Shown: in pieces, positions 37,662 through 46,622 of the stretch
Numbering within the stretch: position 1 is the first letter of the stretch
How the letters are laid out: every line of letters begins with the position of its first letter
Assembly: GCF_003056335.1 (NCBI RefSeq)
Contig: NZ_PYWA01000002.1
Span: forward strand, 433,205 to 497,204
Source: Paracoccus indicus
GTDB taxonomy: Bacteria > Pseudomonadota > Alphaproteobacteria > Rhodobacterales > Rhodobacteraceae
Direction of reading: 5' to 3'
Length of the DNA stretch: 64,000 nucleotides
Made by a program: the position numbers and the translations under genes
Notes under the pieces: generated by a model
What the model saw: the letters and a program-made list of their open reading frames with translations, nothing else
Databases searched by the model: none
What the model was told of the DNA's origin: nothing

Positions 37662-38009
37662 ATGGCCAGCGGGCCCCAAGGCGACAGGGACAGGGCGGCG
37701 GATGCCGAACGTCTGGCCGCATTGGAAGCCAAGCTTGCCGCAAAGGCGCCCAAGCCGTCGGGTCCGAACCCGATGGGGAAATACGAACAGGCCAATCTGG
37801 CCTGGCGGATGGTGATCGAATTCGTGACCGGCCTGGGGCTGGGTTTCGCGGTCGGTTACGGGCTGGACTATCTGTTGGGCACCAAGCCCTTCCTGATGGT
37901 CCTTTTCATATTCTTCGGTCTTGCGGCCGGCGTCAAATCCATGATGCGCACCGCGGCCGAGCTTGACAGGAAATCCGGCGACCAGCCGGGCAGTGACGAG
38001 AGGGATTGA
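37662..38009 (+). CDS. atpI: ATP synthase protein I (F0 assembly factor)
   Basis: AtpI helps assemble the c-ring and may assist Mg2+ supply. The 115-residue protein has a charged Ala/Lys-rich N terminus (about residues 1-42) and two membrane helices ([20 protein letters not shown] and [16 protein letters not shown]), the AtpI pattern of alphaproteobacteria. It is the first gene of the F0 operon and ends 2 nt before atpB. Confidence 0.9.
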   Translation: MASGPQGDRDRAADAERLAALEAKLAAKAPKPSGPNPMGKYEQANLAWRMVIEFVTGLGLGFAVGYGLDYLLGTKPFLMVLFIFFGLAAGVKSMMRTAAELDRKSGDQPGSDERD

Positions 38010-38011
38010 TC

Positions 38012-38761
38012 GTGGCGACGGAAGCGACTGGCGGCGGCCTTGAATTCCACCCTATGGACCAGTTCATCGTCAAGCCGCTGTTCGGTGCTGGCGAGGTTCA
38101 CTGGTACACCCCGACCAACGTGACGCTGTGGCTGGCGCTGACCGCGCTTGCCGCCATCGCGCTGCTGGTTCTGGGCACCCGTGGCCGTGCCATCGTGCCG
38201 AACCGCGCGCAGTCGATGGCCGAGATGGCTTACGGCCTGGTCTACAAGATGATCGAGGACATCTCGGGCAAGGACGGTCTGCGTTACTTCCCCTATGTCC
38301 TGACGCTGTTCATGTTCGTGGTCTTTGCCAACCTGCTGGGCCTGCTGCCGATGGCCTTCACGGTCACCTCGCATATCGCCGTCACCGGCGTGCTGGCGAT
38401 GGCGGTGTTCCTGGGCGTGACGGCAATCGGCTTCATCAAGAACGGCACGCATTTCCTTGACCTGTTCTGGGTCCGCTCGGCTCCGCTGGCCGTGCGTCCG
38501 ATCCTGGCCGTCATCGAGGTGATCAGCTACTTCGTGCGTCCGCTGTCGCTGTCCATTCGTCTGGCCGGCAACATGATCGCCGGTCACGCCGTCATCAAGG
38601 TTTTCGCAGGGTTCGCAGCCATCGCCGCTGTCGCCCCCGTCGCAATCATCGCGGTCGTCGGGATGTATGCCTTCGAGGTGCTTGTCGCCTTCGTGCAGGC
38701 CTATGTCTTCACCATCCTGACCTGCGTGTACCTCAAGGATGCGCTGCACCCGTCGCACTGA
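38012..38761 (+). CDS. atpB: F0F1 ATP synthase subunit a
   Basis: Subunit a forms the proton half-channels. The 249-residue membrane protein contains the essential Arg in [18 protein letters not shown] (about residue 182) and the [16 protein letters not shown]-terminal helix. I use GTG 38012, 7 nt after GAGAGGG; the TTG at 38006 would leave almost no spacing. Only 88 nt separate it from the c subunit gene. Confidence 0.96.
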   Translation: MATEATGGGLEFHPMDQFIVKPLFGAGEVHWYTPTNVTLWLALTALAAIALLVLGTRGRAIVPNRAQSMAEMAYGLVYKMIEDISGKDGLRYFPYVLTLFMFVVFANLLGLLPMAFTVTSHIAVTGVLAMAVFLGVTAIGFIKNGTHFLDLFWVRSAPLAVRPILAVIEVISYFVRPLSLSIRLAGNMIAGHAVIKVFAGFAAIAAVAPVAIIAVVGMYAFEVLVAFVQAYVFTILTCVYLKDALHPSH

Positions 38762-38849
38762 GGTGACGGGCTGCGGCCCCCGGGCGGTGTCATTCCGAGA
38801 CCGCTTCAACAAGTTTAAAGCCAAACTTCCAACCGCAAGGAGAAATACC

Positions 38850-39086
38850 ATGGAAGGCAATATCGGAGAACTGGGCCAGTACATCGGCGTCGGCCTGACC
38901 GCATTCGGCATGGGCATGGCTGCTCTGGGTGTGGGCAATGTTGCCGGCAACTTCCTGGCAGGCGCCCTGCGCAACCCGTCGGCAGCAGCCGGCCAGACCG
39001 CCACGCTGTTCATCGGTATGGCATTCGCCGAAGCACTGGGGATCTTCTCGTTCCTCGTCGCGCTTCTGCTGATGTTCGCGGTCTGA
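38850..39086 (+). CDS. atpE: F0F1 ATP synthase subunit c
   Basis: This 78-residue hairpin protein forms the rotor ring. It has two helices joined by the polar loop ALRNPSA; the proton-carrying carboxylate is Glu 61 in [18 protein letters not shown] before the ATG at 38850 sets the start, and the longer in-frame extension to 38739 overlaps atpB and is rejected. The Gly-rich first helix [16 protein letters not shown] is typical of Rhodobacterales. Confidence 0.97.
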   Translation: MEGNIGELGQYIGVGLTAFGMGMAALGVGNVAGNFLAGALRNPSAAAGQTATLFIGMAFAEALGIFSFLVALLLMFAV

Positions 39087-39159
39087 TCCATCGCCATCCT
39101 TGCGGCGGGGTGGGGGCAACCCCCACCCCTTCGTGATATTCAAGGCCATGGGGTAGGAT

Positions 39160-39792
39160 ATGTTCAGCCTGTTGCAAGAGGCCGCCCACACCGCGGTCGA
39201 AACCACTGAGGGCGTCGTCGTTCACGACGAAGCAGCCCACGGCGCCGATGCCGCGACCCACGGGGTCGATGCAGCGGGCCATGCCGCCGAAGCCGCGGGC
39301 CTTCCGCAGCTGGATATCGCCACCTTCGGCAACCAGATCTTCTGGCTGGTCGTCACGCTGGTGGTTCTCTATCTGGTGCTGTCGCGGATCGCCTTGCCGC
39401 GCATCGCGTCGGTCCTGTCGGATCGTCAGGGTGCCGTGACCGGCGATCTGATGGCCGCAGAAGAATTCAAGCAGAAGGCCAAGGAGGCCGAGGCAGCTTA
39501 CGACAAGGCCTTGGCCGACGCGCGCAGCGAAGCCCAGGCCATCGTCGCGCAGAACCGCGCCGAGATCCAGGCCGAGCTGGACGCAGCCATCGCCAAGGCC
39601 GACGCCGAGATCTCGGCCCGCACCGCGGAGTCCGAGGCGCGCATCCGCGAGATCCGTGCATCGGCCGACGAAAGCGCCCGCGAAGTTGCTCGCGACGTCA
39701 CCGCGCAGCTGGTCGCCAGCTTCGGTGGTAATGCCGATGACGCCGCAGTCTCGGCTGCCGTCGAGGACCGCATGAAAGGGGCCGTGCAATGA
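39160..39792 (+). CDS. atpF2: F0F1 ATP synthase subunit b' (second b subunit)
   Basis: In photosynthetic bacteria and their relatives the peripheral stalk is a b/b' heterodimer. This 210-residue subunit has one membrane helix ([20 protein letters not shown], about residues 60-79) and a long charged coiled coil to the end. Its N-terminal arm of about 50 residues is unusually rich in Ala and His ([20 protein letters not shown]). It overlaps the b subunit gene by 4 nt. Confidence 0.92.
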   Translation: MFSLLQEAAHTAVETTEGVVVHDEAAHGADAATHGVDAAGHAAEAAGLPQLDIATFGNQIFWLVVTLVVLYLVLSRIALPRIASVLSDRQGAVTGDLMAAEEFKQKAKEAEAAYDKALADARSEAQAIVAQNRAEIQAELDAAIAKADAEISARTAESEARIREIRASADESAREVARDVTAQLVASFGGNADDAAVSAAVEDRMKGAVQ

Positions 39793-40352
39793 CCCGTTTG
39801 TTCGCAATCGCCGCTGCTGCCGCACTGGCGGCCGGTCCTGCCGCTGCGGCGACCGGTCCGTTCTTCTCGCTGCGCAACACGAACTTCATCGTCCTGATCG
39901 CGTTCATCGTGTTCATCGGCGTGCTGGTCTATTTCAAGGTCCCCGCTCTGCTGGGCGGCCTGCTGGACAAGCGTGCCGACGGCATCCGCAACGATCTGGA
40001 CGAGGCACGTCGCTTGCGCGAGGAAGCGCAGGAGATCTATGCCAGCTATGAGCGTCGCCAGCGCGAAGTGAAGACGCAGGCCGATCAGATCGTGGCCAAC
40101 GCCAAGCGCGAGGCCGAGGCACAGGCTGCCAAGGCCAAGGAAGATCTGGCCACCTCGATCGAGCGTCGCCTTCAGGGTGCGCAGGATCAGATCACCAGCG
40201 CCGAAAACGATGCGGTTCGCGCCGTGCGTGACCGCGCCGTGCAAACCGCCGTCGCCGCCGCCTCCGAGATCCTGATGCGTCAGGTGAACGCGGGCCAGCG
40301 CTCGGCCGGGATCGACGATGCCATCGAAGACGTGGCACGCCGCCTGAACTGA
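39789..40352 (+). CDS. atpF: F0F1 ATP synthase subunit b
   Basis: This 187-residue peripheral-stalk subunit has an N-terminal signal-like hydrophobic segment ([20 protein letters not shown]) and a membrane helix ([19 protein letters not shown]). A charged coiled coil follows, with the typical [12 protein letters not shown] and [15 protein letters not shown]. The start overlaps the b' stop (ATGA), consistent with equal synthesis. It is the last gene of the operon. The F1 genes are not in the window. Confidence 0.94.
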   Translation: MTRLFAIAAAAALAAGPAAAATGPFFSLRNTNFIVLIAFIVFIGVLVYFKVPALLGGLLDKRADGIRNDLDEARRLREEAQEIYASYERRQREVKTQADQIVANAKREAEAQAAKAKEDLATSIERRLQGAQDQITSAENDAVRAVRDRAVQTAVAAASEILMRQVNAGQRSAGIDDAIEDVARRLN

Positions 40353-40375
40353 TCCGCAACCACGGATCGCCTTTC

Positions 40376-40410
40376 AAAGCCCCCGATGCCCAAGGCACCG
40401 GGGGCTTTTT
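40376..40410 (+). terminator. Intrinsic terminator of the F0 operon
   Basis: AAAGCCCCCG and CGGGGGCTTT pair around a smaller inner TGCC/GGCA stem and are followed by a T-run, 24 nt after atpF. Confidence 0.9.
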
Positions 40411-40435
40411 CCTGTCCGGGCCTCCGGCATGGAAA

Positions 40436-40461
40436 AAGGCCGGGCGCAATGGCCCGGCCTT
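40436..40461 (-). terminator. Terminator of the OmpA-like lipoprotein gene
   Basis: AAGGCCGGGC / GCCCGGCCTT form a 10-bp stem; on the minus strand it is followed by TTTTT, 24 nt past the lipoprotein stop. Confidence 0.85.
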
Positions 40462-40484
40462 CTTCACGTCGGTGGTTTGCCAGA

Positions 40485-41153
40485 TTACTGGGTCGGACGA
40501 ATGATGATCTCGACCCGGCGGTTCTGGGCGCGGCCCGAGGGGGTGTCGTTCGAGGCGACCGGCTGCGTCATGCCGCGGCCCGTGGCGGCAAGGCGGCTCT
40601 GCGAGACACCGGCGGCTGCCAGGATGCCCGCGACCGATTGCGCGCGGCGCTGCGACAGATCCTGGTTGTAGGCTGCGGCACCGGTGTTGTCGGTATGGCC
40701 GATGACCTCGACGCGGCTGTTGGGATATTGGTTCAGGTTGCGCGCGACGGCATAGAGGTCGCTTTGGGCGGGACCCGAAACGGCGGCGCTGTCGGTGGCG
40801 AACAGGATGCCCTCGGGCAGGACGACCTGTAGGTACGAGCCGTGGTTGACGATCTGGACGTTCGGGTTCGAGATCGAGGATTTCAGCGCCGCGGCCTGAC
40901 GGTCAAGAATGTTGCCGGCCAAGGCGCCCGCTGCCGCACCGATGATGGCACCGCGTGCAGCATCGCGGCCCTGGTTGTTGCTGTCGTCGTCGCGGGTCGC
41001 GCCATAGATGGCGCCCACTGCGGCACCGGCCAAGGCGCCCTGCTTGGTGCGGGTGTTGTCGCCGCCGGTGGTGCCCATCATGCCGGTATCGGCGCAGGCC
41101 CCAAGGACCAGCAGGCTGGAGGCGGCAAGGAGGGACGTTGTGCGGAGTTTCAT
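40485..41153 (-). CDS. OmpA-family lipoprotein with glycine zipper (YiaD-like)
   Basis: The 222-residue protein is a lipoprotein (lipobox LVLGAC, Cys 20). Two glycine-zipper stretches (GALAGAAVGAIYGA and GAIIGAAAGALAGNI, about residues 38-85) come first. The C-terminal OmpA domain has EVIGHTDNTG and NRRVEIII, which bind peptidoglycan. It likely ties the outer membrane to the wall. ATG 41153 has GGGAG 6 nt upstream and starts at the signal sequence; the longer frame is rejected. Confidence 0.93.
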   Translation of the reverse strand: MKLRTTSLLAASSLLVLGACADTGMMGTTGGDNTRTKQGALAGAAVGAIYGATRDDDSNNQGRDAARGAIIGAAAGALAGNILDRQAAALKSSISNPNVQIVNHGSYLQVVLPEGILFATDSAAVSGPAQSDLYAVARNLNQYPNSRVEVIGHTDNTGAAAYNQDLSQRRAQSVAGILAAAGVSQSRLAATGRGMTQPVASNDTPSGRAQNRRVEIIIRPTQ

Positions 41154-41389
41154 CGGGCTCCCTTTCCTCTGACTGCGCGACCATGCGAGGGACGCCGGCG
41201 CGCGGATGTTCTGATGGCGTTCCCGATTCCGGGATACGCAGCTAACGCGTGGCACGCTGTCGCAGTTCCGGCGCGAAAGAAAGTCAATGTTTCGTTGAAT
41301 GCCCTGAAATGGTGTCACATTCAGGACAGCGGGGCATAGGATATGTCCTGCGCTTGCATTGCCGGGGCGGGGCGGTCAAAAGCATCTGC

Positions 41390-42052
41390 ATGGCCAATCC
41401 CAAGAAACCCCCTGCCGCATTGCCCTTCGCCGATCAGGTCGCGATCTTCGAGCGGCTCCAGGCCGCCGATCCGACGCCTGAAACCGAGCTGGACTATGTA
41501 AACCCCTTCACGCTGGTCGTGGCGGTCGCGCTTTCGGCGCAGGCGACCGATGTGGGGGTGAACAAGGCCACGCGCGGGCTGTTCGCGGTGGCCGACACGC
41601 CCGAAAAGATGCTGGCCCTGGGGCTGGAGGGCGTGACCGAGCATATCAAGACCATCGGCTTGTTCCGGCAGAAGGCCAAGAACGTGATGGCGCTGTCGCA
41701 GATCCTGGTCGATCAGTATGACAGCCAGGTTCCCGACAGCCGCGCCGCCCTGATGAGCCTGCCGGGCGTGGGCCGCAAGACCGCGAATGTGGTGCTGTCC
41801 TGCGCCTTCGGCCATCCCGCGCAGGCGGTCGATACGCATATCTTCCGCGTCGGCAACCGCACCCGCATCGCCCCCGGCCGGGACGTCGACGAGGTCGAGC
41901 GCGCCATCGAGGACCATGTCCCCGCCCGTTTCCAGGTCCATGCGCATCACTGGCTGATCCTGCATGGCCGCTATATCTGTCAGGCCCGACGGCCCCGCTG
42001 CGCGATCTGTCCGATCGCCGACCTGTGCCCCTATGAGGAGAAGACCCAATGA
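41390..42052 (+). CDS. nth: Endonuclease III
   Basis: Nth is a base-excision glycosylase/AP lyase for oxidised pyrimidines. The 220-residue protein has the helix-hairpin-helix LPGVGRKTANVVLS with the catalytic Lys (about 129) and the Asp in AVDTHIFRV (about 148). The 4Fe-4S cluster has Cys at about 197, 204, 207 and 213 (C-x6-C-x2-C-x5-C). The start is ATG 41390, just ahead of the conserved region. Its last 4 nt overlap the adenosine kinase gene. Confidence 0.96.
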   Translation: MANPKKPPAALPFADQVAIFERLQAADPTPETELDYVNPFTLVVAVALSAQATDVGVNKATRGLFAVADTPEKMLALGLEGVTEHIKTIGLFRQKAKNVMALSQILVDQYDSQVPDSRAALMSLPGVGRKTANVVLSCAFGHPAQAVDTHIFRVGNRTRIAPGRDVDEVERAIEDHVPARFQVHAHHWLILHGRYICQARRPRCAICPIADLCPYEEKTQ

Positions 42053-43056
42053 CCACCCCCTATGTGATCGGGATCGGCAATGCCGTGATGGATGTGATCG
42101 CCCCCGTTGCCGAGGATCGCCTGGCGGCGCTTGGCATCCAGAAGGGCATCATGCAGCTGGTCGATCTGGACCGCTCGAACGAGCTGATGGCCGCCGAGGG
42201 TCAGTTGGGCAGCGGCGCTCGGGCGCGGCTGATCCCGGGCGGATCGGTGGCGAACACGCTGGCGGGGATCGGCAAGCTGGGCCTCAAGACCGCCTTCATC
42301 GGGCGGGTCGCCGAGGACGCGCTTGGGTTGTCCTATGCCGAGCAGACCGAGGCTGCGGGCACGGTCTTTGTCAACCCGCCGGTGGGGGGCGATCAGCTGC
42401 CGACCTCGCGCAGCATGATCATGGTGACGCCGGATGGCGAGCGCTCGATGAACACCTATCTGGGGATTTCCGCCGAGCTGGGCCCCGAGGATGTGAACCC
42501 TTCGGTCTTTCAGGGCGCGGGTTGGCTGTTCCTTGAGGGGTATCTGTTCGACAAGCCGAAAGGGAAGGACGCCTTCCTGAAGGCCGCGAAGGCCTGCCAC
42601 GATGCGGGCGGGCAGGCGGGGATCGCGCTGTCGGACCCCTTCTGCGTCGACCGCCACCGCGAGGATTTCCGCAAACTGGTCGCCGGTCCGATGGATTACG
42701 TCATCGGCAACATCCACGAGTGGACCTCGCTCTACCAGGTCGAGGATCTGGAGGAGGCGCTGCGCCTTGCCGCCGCCGATTGCGGGACGGTGATCTGCAC
42801 CTGCTCGGGCGAGGATGCCATCCTGATCCGCAACGGCGAGCGTGTGACGGCCCCCGTCCACAAGGTCGTGCCGGTCGATGCGACGGGGGCGGGCGACCAG
42901 TTTGCCGCAGGTCTGATCTATGGTCTGGCGATGGGGCATCCGCTGGCGGTCGCGGGCCGCATGGGCTGCATCGCCGCCGCCGAGGTTATCGCCCATGTCG
43001 GCGCACGCCCCGAGCGTGACGTGATGGCCGAGTTCCGGGCCGAGGGGCTGATCTGA
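42049..43056 (+). CDS. Adenosine kinase, PfkB family
   Basis: This 335-residue kinase belongs to the ribokinase family and most resembles the alphaproteobacterial adenosine kinases (start VIGIGNAVMDVIAPV, IPGGSVANTLAGIGKLG). The signature VPVDATGAGDQFAAGLIYG near residue 277 has the catalytic Asp. It would turn adenosine into AMP for salvage, which goes well with the nucleoside hydrolase and psu genes in this window. Sugar-kinase activity cannot be excluded. Confidence 0.88.
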   Translation: MTTPYVIGIGNAVMDVIAPVAEDRLAALGIQKGIMQLVDLDRSNELMAAEGQLGSGARARLIPGGSVANTLAGIGKLGLKTAFIGRVAEDALGLSYAEQTEAAGTVFVNPPVGGDQLPTSRSMIMVTPDGERSMNTYLGISAELGPEDVNPSVFQGAGWLFLEGYLFDKPKGKDAFLKAAKACHDAGGQAGIALSDPFCVDRHREDFRKLVAGPMDYVIGNIHEWTSLYQVEDLEEALRLAAADCGTVICTCSGEDAILIRNGERVTAPVHKVVPVDATGAGDQFAAGLIYGLAMGHPLAVAGRMGCIAAAEVIAHVGARPERDVMAEFRAEGLI

Positions 43057-43074
43057 GTTTGCGTCCCGCGACGG

Positions 43075-43103
43075 GCGGGGGGCCGGCCCCCCGGACCCCC
43101 CGC
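43075..43103 (+). terminator. GC-rich hairpin with two exclusive folds after the kinase gene
   Basis: GCGGGGGGCCGG pairs with CCGGACCCCCCGC (one bulged A) to make a terminator-like hairpin. A 16-nt perfect palindrome, GGGGGG-CCGG-CCCCCC at 43077-43092, uses the same bases, so the two folds exclude each other. Confidence 0.6.
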
Positions 43104-43114
43104 TGTCCCGCCCC

Positions 43115-43140
43115 GTCGCTGCCGTCCTGTCGCTGCCGTC
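43115..43140. repeat. Two tandem copies of GTCGCTGCCGTC
   Basis: A perfect 12-nt direct repeat separated by 2 nt (43115-43126 and 43129-43140) lies in the fabF leader between the hairpin and the fabF start. Its role is unknown. Confidence 0.7.
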
Positions 43141-43221
43141 GATCTCGGCTTCGTGACGTTGCGCGGCTGGCGCGGCGCGTGTATCAGGTTGGAAATTTGC
43201 GAAGAGCTGAAGGAAATGCCG

Positions 43222-44484
43222 ATGCGCAGGGTTGTTGTCACCGGATTGGGAATGGTCACGCCGCTGGCCTCGGGCGTGGAAGCGACCTGGGAACGGATAC
43301 TGGCCGGAAAATCGGGCGCGGGACCGATCACGCGCTTTGACGCCAAGGATGTGGTGACGAAATACGCCTGCGAGATCCCCTTCGGCGACGGCACGGACGG
43401 CACCTTCAACCCCGACGACTGGATGGCCCCTAAGGATCGTCGCAAGGTCGACGACTTCATCCTCTACGGCGTGGCGGCGGCCCATCAGGCCGTGACGGAT
43501 GCCGGCTGGATGCCCGAGGGTGAGGAAGACCGCCTGCGCACCGGCGTGATGCTGGGTTCGGGCATCGGCGGGCTGACCTCGATCGCGGAAACGGCGGTGC
43601 TGATCAAGGAGCGCGGGCCCAAGCGCGTGTCGCCCTTCTTCATCCCGGGCGCGCTGATCAACCTGATCTCGGGTCAGGTGTCGATCCGCTATGGCTTCAA
43701 GGGGCCGAACCACGCGGTGGTGACGGCCTGTTCGACAGGTGCCCATGCCATCGGCGATGCGGCCCGCATGATCATGCTGGGCGATGCCGACGTGATGGTC
43801 GCGGGCGGTGCGGAAAGCCCCATCAGCGAGATCGGCATCGCGGGCTTCAACGCCTGCAAGGCGCTCTCCACCCAGCATGAGGACGATCCCACCAAGGCCA
43901 GCCGCCCCTATGACGCCGACCGTGACGGTTTCGTCATGGGCGAGGGCGCGGGCGTCGTCGTGCTGGAGGAATACGAGCACGCCAAGGCGCGCGGCGCCAA
44001 GATCTATGCCGAGGTGCTGGGCTATGGCCTCTCGGGCGATGCCTATCACATCACCGCCCCGTCGGAAGATGGCGATGGCGGTTTCCGCGCCATGCAGGCG
44101 GCGCTGCGTTCGGCCAAGGTCGATCCCTCGCAGATCGATTACATCAACGCCCATGGCACCAGCACCATGGCCGACACCATCGAGTTGGGTGCGGTCGAGC
44201 GCCTGCTGGGGGATCATGCCTCGAACGCGGTGATGTCCTCGACCAAATCCAGCATCGGCCACCTGCTGGGGGCCGCCGGTGCGGTCGAGGCGATCTTCTG
44301 CATTCTGGCGATCCGTGACCAGATCTGCCCGCCGACGATCAACCTGGACAACCCCGCCGTCACGCCCAAGCTGGACCTGGCCGCCAATGCCGCCGTCCGC
44401 CGCAAGGTCGACGTCGTCCTGTCCAACAGCTTCGGCTTCGGCGGCACCAACGCCAGCCTGGTCATGGGGAAGGTCGCCGAATGA
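43222..44484 (+). CDS. fabF: 3-oxoacyl-ACP synthase II
   Basis: FabF condenses malonyl-ACP with acyl-ACP in fatty-acid elongation. The 420-residue protein starts RRVVVTGLGMVTPLASG and holds the catalytic Cys in ACSTGAHAIGDA (about 170) and the two His in NAHGTSTMADTIE (about 311) and SSIGHLLGAAGAVEA (about 347). ATG 43222 is 8 nt after GAAGG and is preferred over ATG 43216. acpP, normally next to fabF, is absent; mltG follows with a 4-nt overlap. Confidence 0.95.
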   Translation: MRRVVVTGLGMVTPLASGVEATWERILAGKSGAGPITRFDAKDVVTKYACEIPFGDGTDGTFNPDDWMAPKDRRKVDDFILYGVAAAHQAVTDAGWMPEGEEDRLRTGVMLGSGIGGLTSIAETAVLIKERGPKRVSPFFIPGALINLISGQVSIRYGFKGPNHAVVTACSTGAHAIGDAARMIMLGDADVMVAGGAESPISEIGIAGFNACKALSTQHEDDPTKASRPYDADRDGFVMGEGAGVVVLEEYEHAKARGAKIYAEVLGYGLSGDAYHITAPSEDGDGGFRAMQAALRSAKVDPSQIDYINAHGTSTMADTIELGAVERLLGDHASNAVMSSTKSSIGHLLGAAGAVEAIFCILAIRDQICPPTINLDNPAVTPKLDLAANAAVRRKVDVVLSNSFGFGGTNASLVMGKVAE

Positions 44485-45665
44485 TCTGGCGCAACATCGC
44501 CTCGAATTTTCTGACGCTGGCGATCGTGCTGCTGGCGGCCTTGGCCGGGCTGATCGCCTGGGGCAAGTCGGAGTTCAGCGGTCCCGGACCAAGCGATGTT
44601 GCGCAATGCGTGCAGATCGCGCCCGGTGCCAGCCTGAACGCGGTCAGCAACCGGCTGGCCGAGCAGGGCGCGATCTCGAACGCCTATATCTTTCGCGCGG
44701 GCGCCGATTACCTTGGCAAGTCGCGCGATCTGAAGTTCGGCAGTTTTCTGATGCAGCCCAATGCCAGCATGGAACAGATCGTCGATACGGTGACGGCGGG
44801 CGGCCCCTCGACCTGCGGGACCGAGGTTCTGGTCCGCGTCGGCGTGCGCGAGAACACCGTGCTGCTGCGCGACATGAACCCCGAAACCGGCGCCTATGAG
44901 GAGATGGCCCGCTATGTCCCCGGCGCCGAGGAGCGTCCGCAGCCCATCGCCGACGCCGAGGAACTGGCCGACGTCCGCCTGTCGCTGGTCATGGCCGAGG
45001 GCGTGACAAGCTGGCAGGTCGTGCAGGCGCTGAACGCGGCCAGCTTCCTGACCGGCGATATCGCCGAGACGCCGGCCGAGGGCAGCCTGGCCCCCGACAC
45101 CTACCTGCTGAAGAAGGGCGCCGACCGCAACGCGATCCTGGCCGATATGGCCAAGCGTCAGGCCGATATCCTGGCCGCCGAATGGGAGGCGCGCCCCTTC
45201 GGTCTGCCCTATGACACCCCCGAGGAGGCGCTGATCATGGCCTCGATCGTGGAAAAGGAAACCGGCGTGGCGGGTGAACGTCCACAGGTGGCCAGCGTCT
45301 TCGTGAACCGCCTGCGTCAGGGCATGCGCCTGCAGACGGACCCGACGGTGATCTATGGCGTGACGAACGGGCAGGGCATCCTGGACCGCGGGTTGCGTCG
45401 GTCGGAACTGAACGCCGAAACGCCCTACAACACCTATCGCATCGACGGGCTGCCGCCGACGCCCATCGCCAACCCCGGGCGCGCGGCGATCAATGCGGCG
45501 CTGAACCCCGACGAGACGGATTACATCTATTTCGTCGCGGATGGTTCGGGCGGGCACCAGTTCTCGCGCACGCTGGACGAACACAATGCCGCCGTCGCCC
45601 GCTGGCGCGAGATCGAACGCTCGCGCGGGTTGCCGACCGACAGTCCGGTGCAGACCGACCAGTAA
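44481..45665 (+). CDS. mltG: Endolytic murein transglycosylase MltG
   Basis: MltG cuts nascent glycan strands and limits their length. The 394-residue protein has one N-terminal membrane helix (about residues 9-27) and a YceG-type domain. Conserved blocks are AEGSLAPDTYLL, MASIVEKETGV with the catalytic Glu (about 258), LQTDPTVIYG and YNTYRIDGLPPTPIANPG. It is translationally coupled to fabF, an arrangement common in proteobacteria. Confidence 0.96.
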   Translation: MIWRNIASNFLTLAIVLLAALAGLIAWGKSEFSGPGPSDVAQCVQIAPGASLNAVSNRLAEQGAISNAYIFRAGADYLGKSRDLKFGSFLMQPNASMEQIVDTVTAGGPSTCGTEVLVRVGVRENTVLLRDMNPETGAYEEMARYVPGAEERPQPIADAEELADVRLSLVMAEGVTSWQVVQALNAASFLTGDIAETPAEGSLAPDTYLLKKGADRNAILADMAKRQADILAAEWEARPFGLPYDTPEEALIMASIVEKETGVAGERPQVASVFVNRLRQGMRLQTDPTVIYGVTNGQGILDRGLRRSELNAETPYNTYRIDGLPPTPIANPGRAAINAALNPDETDYIYFVADGSGGHQFSRTLDEHNAAVARWREIERSRGLPTDSPVQTDQ

Positions 45666-45689
45666 GCGCCATCGGCATTTGACAAAAAC

Positions 45690-45726
45690 GGCCCCCGGAC
45701 GCAGGCTTGCGTTCGGGGGCCTTTTT
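45690..45726 (+). terminator. Intrinsic terminator of fabF-mltG
   Basis: GGCCCCCG...CGGGGGCC stem, extended by ACGCA/TGCGT, then TTTTT. Confidence 0.92.
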
Positions 45727-45756
45727 CATTGGCCCGACGCTGATGGAGGAACACGC

Positions 45757-46200
45757 ATGAAACTGTCCGACATGTTTTCCAGCCTTGCCGAGAACGCCCG
45801 CATGTTCGAGGAACGCTCGGCCAACTGGCAATCGGAAATGACCGCCCGCAACGACGAGATGATGGCCGGCATCAGGAAATGGCAGGAATCGGCGGCCGAG
45901 CGTCAGGAACAGATGCAGCGCCAGATGAAGGAATACTTCGACCAGGCCGGCGATCAGGCCCGCGCCCAGTGGGAGAACATGCAGAAGTCCTGGGAGGATC
46001 AGTTCGCCGCCATGAAGGCCCGCGGCGAGGAGATGCGTGAATCCGCCAGCAAGATGAAGGGCGGAGATTTCGCCGCTTGGTCCGAGGCCTATGCAGCGCA
46101 GATGGTCAGCTTTGCCCAGAAGATGCAGGACGAGGCGACCAATGCCATCGCCAAGGCCACCGAGGCCCGCGCCGAGACCGACAAGACGAAGAAGACCTGA
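45757..46200 (+). CDS. Coiled-coil protein of unknown function (phasin-like composition)
   Basis: I do not recognise a defined family. The 147-residue protein is almost entirely charged helix rich in Glu, Gln, Met and Ala (for example ERQEQMQRQMKEYFDQAGDQARAQWENM), with no signal peptide or membrane segment. The pattern suggests a soluble coiled coil, possibly phasin-like, but this is only composition. AGGA is 7 nt before the ATG at 45757; the longer frame begins inside mltG. It sits alone between the mltG terminator and rnpB on the other strand. Confidence 0.75.
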   Translation: MKLSDMFSSLAENARMFEERSANWQSEMTARNDEMMAGIRKWQESAAERQEQMQRQMKEYFDQAGDQARAQWENMQKSWEDQFAAMKARGEEMRESASKMKGGDFAAWSEAYAAQMVSFAQKMQDEATNAIAKATEARAETDKTKKT

Positions 46201-46203
46201 AGA

Positions 46204-46583
46204 AACGCGCGGAGGGCCTGTAAGCCGGATTTTGTCCACCGCTTGCGCGGCTGGATGACCATTCCTCTGGTCCGTCCGTTACCGGACGGATCTAGCTGCC
46301 TACCCGGATCTGCTGGGGCAAGGTGGCCCTGCGGCTTGCGCCGCGCGCGATCCCTATTCGGCATTGCTCCTGGTGGGGCTTGCCATGCGGGCGCTGTTAC
46401 CAGCCCCCCGGTGAGCTCTTACCTCACCGTTTCACCCTTACCGGTCCGAAGACAGGCGGTCTGTTCTCTGTGGCGCTTTCCCTGGGGTTGCCCCCGCCGG
46501 GCGTTACCCGGCACCATCACCTCATGGAGTCCGGACTTTCCTCGACGGGCGAACCGCCGCGGTCATCCAGCCCTCCGCGCGCG
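46204..46583 (-). ncRNA. rnpB: RNase P RNA (type A)
   Basis: The catalytic RNA of RNase P, which matures tRNA 5' ends. Read on the minus strand it opens with GGAGGGCTGGATGACC and has the universal GAGGAAAGTCCGGACTCC core. The CACAGAGAACAGACCGCC stretch, GGTAAGGGTGAAAC, and the closing GGGTAGGTAGCTAGATCC / GACAAAATCCGGCTTACAGGCC complete the P4 and P1 halves. P1 is formed by CGCGCGGAGGG with CCCTCCGCGCG. End positions are estimated from P1 and the promoter and could shift by a few bases. Confidence 0.96.
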
Positions 46584-46586
46584 GTC

Positions 46587-46615
46587 GGTATGGCGGGGAT
46601 ATAATGCGGCGTCAA
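46587..46615 (-). promoter_or_regulatory. Promoter of rnpB
   Basis: On the minus strand TTGACG (46615-46610) is followed by 17 nt and CATACC (46592-46587), placing the start at about 46580, right at P1. Confidence 0.6.
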
Positions 46616-46622
46616 TGATGGA

